This document shows, in pieces, positions 7,421 to 12,039 of a stretch of 12,039 nt of DNA; position 1 is the stretch's first letter, and every line of letters starts with the position of its first letter. The notes under the pieces are model-generated. The model worked only from the letters and a program-made list of their open reading frames with translations, did not search any database and was not told the DNA's origin. A program made the position numbers and the translations under genes. Source of the DNA: Bacteroidales bacterium (lineage in GTDB: Bacteria; Bacteroidota; Bacteroidia; Bacteroidales; BM520); assembly GCA_028701815.1 (NCBI GenBank), contig JAQVPY010000053.1, forward strand, positions 1 through 12,039, in the 5' to 3' direction.

Positions 7421-9976
7421 ATGAAAAAGATAATGTTTTTGGTAGCAGCGTGTGTGTGTAGCATTGTTGCGACGGCACAAGTAGAGTACTTGTACGATTT
7501 TAACAGCCTTGATGAAGGGACGCAGTGTCTTAATGGGCAGGACAATTGGTCCACTCATTACCAGACGGCGGAGACCTCACAGGATTTTGACATTGGTTAT
7601 TCCTCTGGCGATCTGATCTCTCCCGATGAGTCAATAGCTGTATTTTATCCTTATGGCGGTTCCGGCGTCGGTCGTACCGCTACCAGAAAGGCAACCGATA
7701 ACTTCAATTTCTCTTTTCAGAATGGGGGTATCATGGATCTTGAAATGGACGTGTTCAGAACATGGTGGGGATCTTTCTTCGGCGTGGGCTTTGATGGTGA
7801 CGGCGACGGCAACATCCTTCCTTCTATGACCGCTGTTGACGGTGGGGTATATGTTAGAGCTTCCAATACCAATGACAATGCGACAACATTAAATTTGCCC
7901 GATGGTTCATCAATCCTTATTGCTTCTTATACGCAATCCGGATGGACGAGATACAAGATGTCTTTCGACTTTAATGCTTATAGCGGTGCCGGCTCGGTTA
8001 CAGTATTTGCTAAACCCGGTTGTACCGGTGAATGGCTGCAATTAGCTGAGGCTACTGAAGTAAATATGGGCTTGACCCCGGGCTCCGGTGATAAATTAGA
8101 CTATCAGGTTTGGGACGGTCTTTTCTTCCATTCACAGGGCGGCGTAGGAGCTTTCGATAATTTGCTCGTTCGTCAGCAGCCCGATGGGAATGTTCAGTAT
8201 ATCGCTATGGATGACATTCCTAACCAGCTGACCACTAATCCTCCTTTGGCACTTGTAGCAACATCTACCTCAGGCTTAGAAGTCTCTTTTGAGATCGTTA
8301 GCGGTCCTGCAACTATAAATGGCAATATACTCACTTTAACCGGTGAAACAGGATCTGTAACTTTAAAGGCTTCACAGGCCGGTGATGAAACATGGCTTCC
8401 TGCTCCGAATGTTTTCAAAACTTTCGAGGTTTATGATGCCCTTGCCTATATTCCGGAAATCACCATCCGTCGCCCGTACGAAGATACCAAGGTTTATATG
8501 CCTGAACTTTATCCTACTATGATTGTCGTCAGCGCTTATATCGATCACAGCGACGTCCTCCATATTGAAAAAGTTAACTGTGAAGTCGACGGACAAACCC
8601 TGGAGGCTGTAACATATTATCCTGATGATCCTGAAAACGGTTATTATTCGTGTGAGTGGACACCCTCTGCTTATGGCGTATATGATATGACGGTGACGGT
8701 TAACACTACCGGCGGTCAGGTTACAACGGTCTCCAATACTTTTGAGGTCACCGATGAATACGAAGACATGAATGTGGTTACCCTCAACGGCGATTTGATA
8801 TGTACTCCGAGTGTTCAGGCTATCGTAGGCAATTATGCCATGCCTTCACATGTGGGCGCATTTAATTCAATCATCGCAAATTACGATCATAACTGCGTTA
8901 ATGGTAACTGTGATACTTACGACCGTGTAGGCGGTATCAATGTTAGAAACTATCGTGGCGAATGGATGGAATTGTTCCGTTATATTTCTCCGTTTGGCGT
9001 ACAATGTGAAGATGCTTGTGATGTATCTGATTATACGACGATTCTCCAGGGACTTGTAGAATTTGAATTTTATTTTGTCACATGGAACGGTGCGGGTTTT
9101 AACCCCATTTTGACTTTTATGTTTACAAAAGGCGCGCCGGATTATTTATATGCCGATATCACTGAAATCTGGAATGCGACTTATCCGTTTGGCGATTATG
9201 CCAATCAGCAGCCGGTTCCTGTTGTAGATTTCGATTTCAATCCGAATACACAGGCTGCGAAGTTGAAAGTCACCACCACCGGACATAACTGGAGCAGTAA
9301 TACTTCTCCCAACTATTCTTTTAATACGGGTAATGCAGCTGAATTTTATGAAGCCACGCATCATTTCTTCATCGATGGAGAGAATAAATTCGAGCAGCAT
9401 TTGTGGCCGATATCAGGCTCCTGTACACCGAATCCTGCTGGCTGTCAGCCTCAGAACGGGACGTGGACTTATGGTCGCTCCGGCTGGTGCCCGGGTTCTA
9501 TCGGTATGATTTGGAATTGGGATCTCTCCGATTATGTTGGCAATGGCTCTGCTAAAATACAGTATGAATTCGACCCTGATTATATCGATTTCTGTCACCC
9601 TAACTATCCTGATTGTCAAGATGGAGTTACATGTGTAAAATGTAATGCCCCCGATAATCCTATCCTTATCGTGGCTGGAAAGGTTATATCATACAGTAAT
9701 AATGCTAATATTTTCTTCGGCGACAAGAATACCGCGGCTGTAATAGAGAACAAGATAGCCATGTATCCGAACCCGTCTTCAGAGAATGTTACTTTTCTTT
9801 CAGATTCCGACGAGTCTCTTATGGTAGAGATATTGGACATGAACGGGCAGTTGATGAAATATTTCTATTTTAGTGGCTCAAAGACAATCAGCGTTAAGGA
9901 TCTTACCAAGGGTCTTTATCTTGTAAAGATTATGTCAGGCAGTCACATCACTACTCAAAAGCTTGTAGTCCGCTAA
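7421..9976 (+). CDS. T9SS-exported multidomain protein with PNGase F-like (peptide-N-glycosidase F) module
   Basis: Probable surface enzyme or lectin acting on Asn-linked glycans; PNGase F cleaves the GlcNAc-Asn amide. The 851 residues hold a signal peptide 1-19 (ATA|Q), a LamG/ConA-like jelly roll at about 23-256 with FDGDGDGN at 124-131 (possible Ca site), two Ig-like modules (about 261-342 and 346-443), the PNGase F N-domain (about 448-585), the C-domain (about 590-750) and a type A T9SS sorting domain (about 775-851: MYPNPS, GLYLVKI, KLVVR). Against Elizabethkingia PNGase F, recalled from memory, the key matches are C492-x4-C497 and Asp501-Arg502 (Asp60, Arg61), GEWMELFRYISPFG, DVSDY, GAPDYLY, Glu641 (Glu206), Cys668 and Cys690 (Cys231-Cys252), and Arg686 in GRSGWCPG (Arg248). 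Differences are Val553 for Glu118 and Ala/Tyr for Cys204/Cys208. Classical PNGase F is about 314 mature residues, so the 430-residue front part is extra. A non-catalytic glycan-binding role is the main alternative. Confidence 0.9.
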   Translation: MKKIMFLVAACVCSIVATAQVEYLYDFNSLDEGTQCLNGQDNWSTHYQTAETSQDFDIGYSSGDLISPDESIAVFYPYGGSGVGRTATRKATDNFNFSFQNGGIMDLEMDVFRTWWGSFFGVGFDGDGDGNILPSMTAVDGGVYVRASNTNDNATTLNLPDGSSILIASYTQSGWTRYKMSFDFNAYSGAGSVTVFAKPGCTGEWLQLAEATEVNMGLTPGSGDKLDYQVWDGLFFHSQGGVGAFDNLLVRQQPDGNVQYIAMDDIPNQLTTNPPLALVATSTSGLEVSFEIVSGPATINGNILTLTGETGSVTLKASQAGDETWLPAPNVFKTFEVYDALAYIPEITIRRPYEDTKVYMPELYPTMIVVSAYIDHSDVLHIEKVNCEVDGQTLEAVTYYPDDPENGYYSCEWTPSAYGVYDMTVTVNTTGGQVTTVSNTFEVTDEYEDMNVVTLNGDLICTPSVQAIVGNYAMPSHVGAFNSIIANYDHNCVNGNCDTYDRVGGINVRNYRGEWMELFRYISPFGVQCEDACDVSDYTTILQGLVEFEFYFVTWNGAGFNPILTFMFTKGAPDYLYADITEIWNATYPFGDYANQQPVPVVDFDFNPNTQAAKLKVTTTGHNWSSNTSPNYSFNTGNAAEFYEATHHFFIDGENKFEQHLWPISGSCTPNPAGCQPQNGTWTYGRSGWCPGSIGMIWNWDLSDYVGNGSAKIQYEFDPDYIDFCHPNYPDCQDGVTCVKCNAPDNPILIVAGKVISYSNNANIFFGDKNTAAVIENKIAMYPNPSSENVTFLSDSDESLMVEILDMNGQLMKYFYFSGSKTISVKDLTKGLYLVKIMSGSHITTQKLVVR

Positions 9977-9986
9977 TTGATAAATC

Positions 9987-12039
9987 TTGAAGACAAGAGT
10001 AATTATATCTTTTCTCCTGGCGGCACTGTTGATGACATCATGTGTCGGCAGGAGAAAATTGTATAGGGCTTATCCGTTGCTGGTAAAAAATTCCGTTTAT
10101 GTTACGGATTCCGATTCTAGTACCGTCGATGGTTCTGCTCTGATAAAATATGTTACTCCTGTCCCTAATTCAAAGTTTCTCGGATTAGTACGTCATAAGC
10201 TGTGGTTTTATGAAGTTGCCACTTTGGGGAAGAAGGAGACGAAGTTAAAAAATTGGATGAAGACATCCTTAGGTGAGCCTCCCGTTTATGCAGATACATT
10301 AAAATTTATTCGTTCGGAGCAGCAGCTAAAACAGCAACTTTTTAACCTCGGTTATTTTAACCCTTATATCTATTATAAAACGGACACTACCCGCAAGGGC
10401 AATGTCAAGGAGTCGTATTATGTTACGTCGGGGAAGCCATATATATACGATGATATAAAGATCGACCTTGCAAATGCGGATATTCGTCGACTCGCTTATC
10501 GTGATACTACAGCTTCTCTTATTAAGCATGGAGACATTTTTAATTCCTATACTCTCGACAGAGAGAGGGAGAGGATAGAACTATCTGCGCGCAACAACGG
10601 TTATTATCTGTATTCTCGAGATTTAATTTATTATACGGCAGATACCAATTTGATGAATAATAAGTTGAATATTGTTGTTAAAGATATCAATCCTACCATT
10701 ACCGATAAGGGAGTACAGACACAGATTCCGCAACACAAGTATTATATAAATGATATTAACATTTATCCGAATTACGATTATTCTGTCGATTATGAAGAGC
10801 CCGGGAGGTTCGATATTAATCGTATAATTGTTCGTCCCTCTGATACTACTGTAGACGGGCGCTATTGTTTTCACGAGATAGGGAAGTCGAGATTACGCTG
10901 GAAGGCTGTCATCGATGCTTTGGAGTTTCATCCCGGCGACGAGTACTGCTATGAAGACGTGCTTCACAGCAACAAAGGTCTGTCGACGTTGAATATTATA
11001 AGGTATACTAATATAACCTTTTCTCCGGCGACGTCTTTTAATGACAGTTTGTTAAACTGTAACATAGAGCTTACGCGTCGTCCGGTGCATTCTCCATCTA
11101 TAGAGACGGAGCTTACTAACAATTCCGGTAAACTTGGTATGGGGTTAAATCTCGTATATAATAACAGGAACATCTTTCGAGGAGGCGAGCTCTTTGCCCT
11201 AAAAGCATTAGGCTCTGTGGAATTGCAGATAACGGGCAAAGAAGACAACACTCAGTTGTTGCATACTGTAAGGTACGGCGGCTCTGTAGGCCTATATTTC
11301 CCACGATTTTTAGCTCCGGCAAAGATCATACGTGTGCCTCAATATCTTTATCCGAAGACGACGATAGAAATGGGCTACAATTATCAGAAGAGAGCCATTT
11401 ATACCCGTCATATTGTGAATGCGACATACAGTTATGCATGGCAGCAGAACGCTGTCCTTTCGCATCAACTGACTCCGATAGATGTTAATGTCGTTAAGAT
11501 TGATAACTCTAAAGAGTTTCAGGAGATACTCGACAATATGACTAACACGTTATATAAAAGTCAGTACACCGATCACATTCTTTTTGGGGGCCGTTACAGC
11601 ATAATATTTAACAATCAAGACAGGACGAATATAGGAGATTTCTTCTATGTGCGAGCATCTGTTGAGACTTCCGGCAATTTTTTGAATGCCATCAATAGGG
11701 CGTTTAAGATGCAAAAGGAGGAGGGAGAGGATTATTACCGCATCTTTAAGGTCAGGTATGCTCAGTATTTGTTGTCGGATATTGACCTCAAGCATTTCCA
11801 TTATTTCACGAATAACAAGGTTATTGTCACCCGTCTTGCTTTTGGGGTAGGGCTTCCATATTCAAATTCCGTGGCTCTGCCGATGGAGAAGGGCTTTTAC
11901 GGTGGCGGGGCAAATGACATGAGAGGCTGGGCGTTAAAGTCACTCGGTCCCGGATCTTTCTCCAGCGATGTAGGTATTGAGCGTTTGGGAGATATCGCCT
12001 TAAAGGCGAACATGGAGTTTCGTTTCCCTTTATACAAAT
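9987..12039 (+). CDS. tamL: TamL-like Omp85/BamA-family outer-membrane lipoprotein, runs off the right edge
   Basis: Bacteroidetes Omp85 lipoprotein thought to work with TamB in building or maintaining the outer membrane. 684 residues are present; the C-terminal strands are cut off. The start is TTG at 9987: an in-frame TAA stands at 9981, only ATC lies between, and the TTG is followed at once by a lipoprotein signal (KTRVIISFLLAALLMTSC, Cys19). The next ATG (10032) would destroy that signal. POTRA-like repeats follow: SEQQLKQQLFNLGYFNPYI near 110-130, SGKPYIYDDIKID near 148-160, a third with YYINDINIYP, and EFHPGDEYCYEDVLHSNKGLSTL before the barrel. The barrel has ELTNNSGKLGMG, NRNIFRGGE and the L6-loop signature GGGANDMRGW...LGPGSF at 639-658, with RGW where BamA has RGF/Y. 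The gene begins 10 bp after the PNGase-like stop with no visible terminator or promoter, so read-through from the Sus operon is likely. A tamB gene would be expected just beyond the edge. Confidence 0.92.
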   Translation, partial: MKTRVIISFLLAALLMTSCVGRRKLYRAYPLLVKNSVYVTDSDSSTVDGSALIKYVTPVPNSKFLGLVRHKLWFYEVATLGKKETKLKNWMKTSLGEPPVYADTLKFIRSEQQLKQQLFNLGYFNPYIYYKTDTTRKGNVKESYYVTSGKPYIYDDIKIDLANADIRRLAYRDTTASLIKHGDIFNSYTLDRERERIELSARNNGYYLYSRDLIYYTADTNLMNNKLNIVVKDINPTITDKGVQTQIPQHKYYINDINIYPNYDYSVDYEEPGRFDINRIIVRPSDTTVDGRYCFHEIGKSRLRWKAVIDALEFHPGDEYCYEDVLHSNKGLSTLNIIRYTNITFSPATSFNDSLLNCNIELTRRPVHSPSIETELTNNSGKLGMGLNLVYNNRNIFRGGELFALKALGSVELQITGKEDNTQLLHTVRYGGSVGLYFPRFLAPAKIIRVPQYLYPKTTIEMGYNYQKRAIYTRHIVNATYSYAWQQNAVLSHQLTPIDVNVVKIDNSKEFQEILDNMTNTLYKSQYTDHILFGGRYSIIFNNQDRTNIGDFFYVRASVETSGNFLNAINRAFKMQKEEGEDYYRIFKVRYAQYLLSDIDLKHFHYFTNNKVIVTRLAFGVGLPYSNSVALPMEKGFYGGGANDMRGWALKSLGPGSFSSDVGIERLGDIALKANMEFRFPLYK

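Noticed and set aside
8762..9670. Copper-dependent monooxygenase (PHM/DBM-like) reading of the double jelly-roll region
   Set aside because: PNGase F and these enzymes share a fold, but residues 448-750 match PNGase F in order (CxxxxCDxxDR, GEW...RYISPFG, DVSDY, GAPDY, GWCPG). I see no set of His/Met copper ligands, apart from a single HH in ATHHF.
2375..9976. Signs of a mobile element or recent insertion around the Sus/PNGase genes
   Set aside because: No integrase, transposase, tRNA or flanking direct repeat was seen, and codon and base use look similar across the window by eye.
10032..10034. ATG at 10032 as the tamL start
   Set aside because: It would leave only Met-Thr-Ser before the lipobox Cys and remove the signal peptide; the TTG at 9987 gives a complete lipoprotein signal.
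10326..11801. Several minus-strand open frames of 67-95 codons at the right end
   Set aside because: All are antisense to the TamL-like frame, which stays open from 9987 to the window edge with a lipobox, POTRA-like repeats and an L6 motif.

Overview
The window looks like a piece of a Bacteroidota chromosome, most likely Bacteroidales or a relative. The reasons are a SusC/SusD pair, a type IX secretion (T9SS) sorting domain, a TamL-type Omp85 lipoprotein, a ParE whose readable part resembles Bacteroidetes ParE as I remember it, and two perfect TAnnTTTG promoter elements. No genus can be assigned from the sequence alone. There are no tRNAs, rRNAs, CRISPR arrays, insertion sequences or integrases. 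The window is almost fully coding; its longest gene-free stretch is the 208 bp divergent region at 2167-2374.

Left part, minus strand (1-2166): a secreted CAP (SCP/PR1-like) protein with a C-terminal SPOR domain overlaps by 19 bp the start of parE, the topoisomerase IV ATPase subunit. parE runs off the left edge just before its TOPRIM domain. Both read away from a divergent region in which each direction has its own TATCTTTG -7 element. The rightward side also carries two short palindromes at or just after the predicted transcription start.

Right part, plus strand (2375-12039): four closely spaced genes read in one direction. They are a SusC-like TonB-dependent outer-membrane transporter, a SusD-like_2 surface lipoprotein, an 851-residue secreted protein, and a TamL-like Omp85 lipoprotein that runs off the right edge. 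The gaps are 34, 32 and 10 bp. The 851-residue protein contains both halves of a peptide-N-glycosidase F (PNGase F) fold and ends in a T9SS type A sorting signal.

Working model (inference): the third protein is exported through T9SS and held at the cell surface, where it binds or cleaves N-glycans on glycoproteins. The SusC/SusD pair then imports the released glycan or the deglycosylated peptide. It is a very compact utilisation locus, with no glycoside hydrolase, sigma/anti-sigma pair or hybrid two-component regulator visible here. The most notable point is that the PNGase F-like protein keeps the equivalents of Asp60, Arg61, Glu206 and Arg248 but has Val where PNGase F has Glu118. It also lacks the cysteine pair next to Glu206, so its catalytic activity is an open question.
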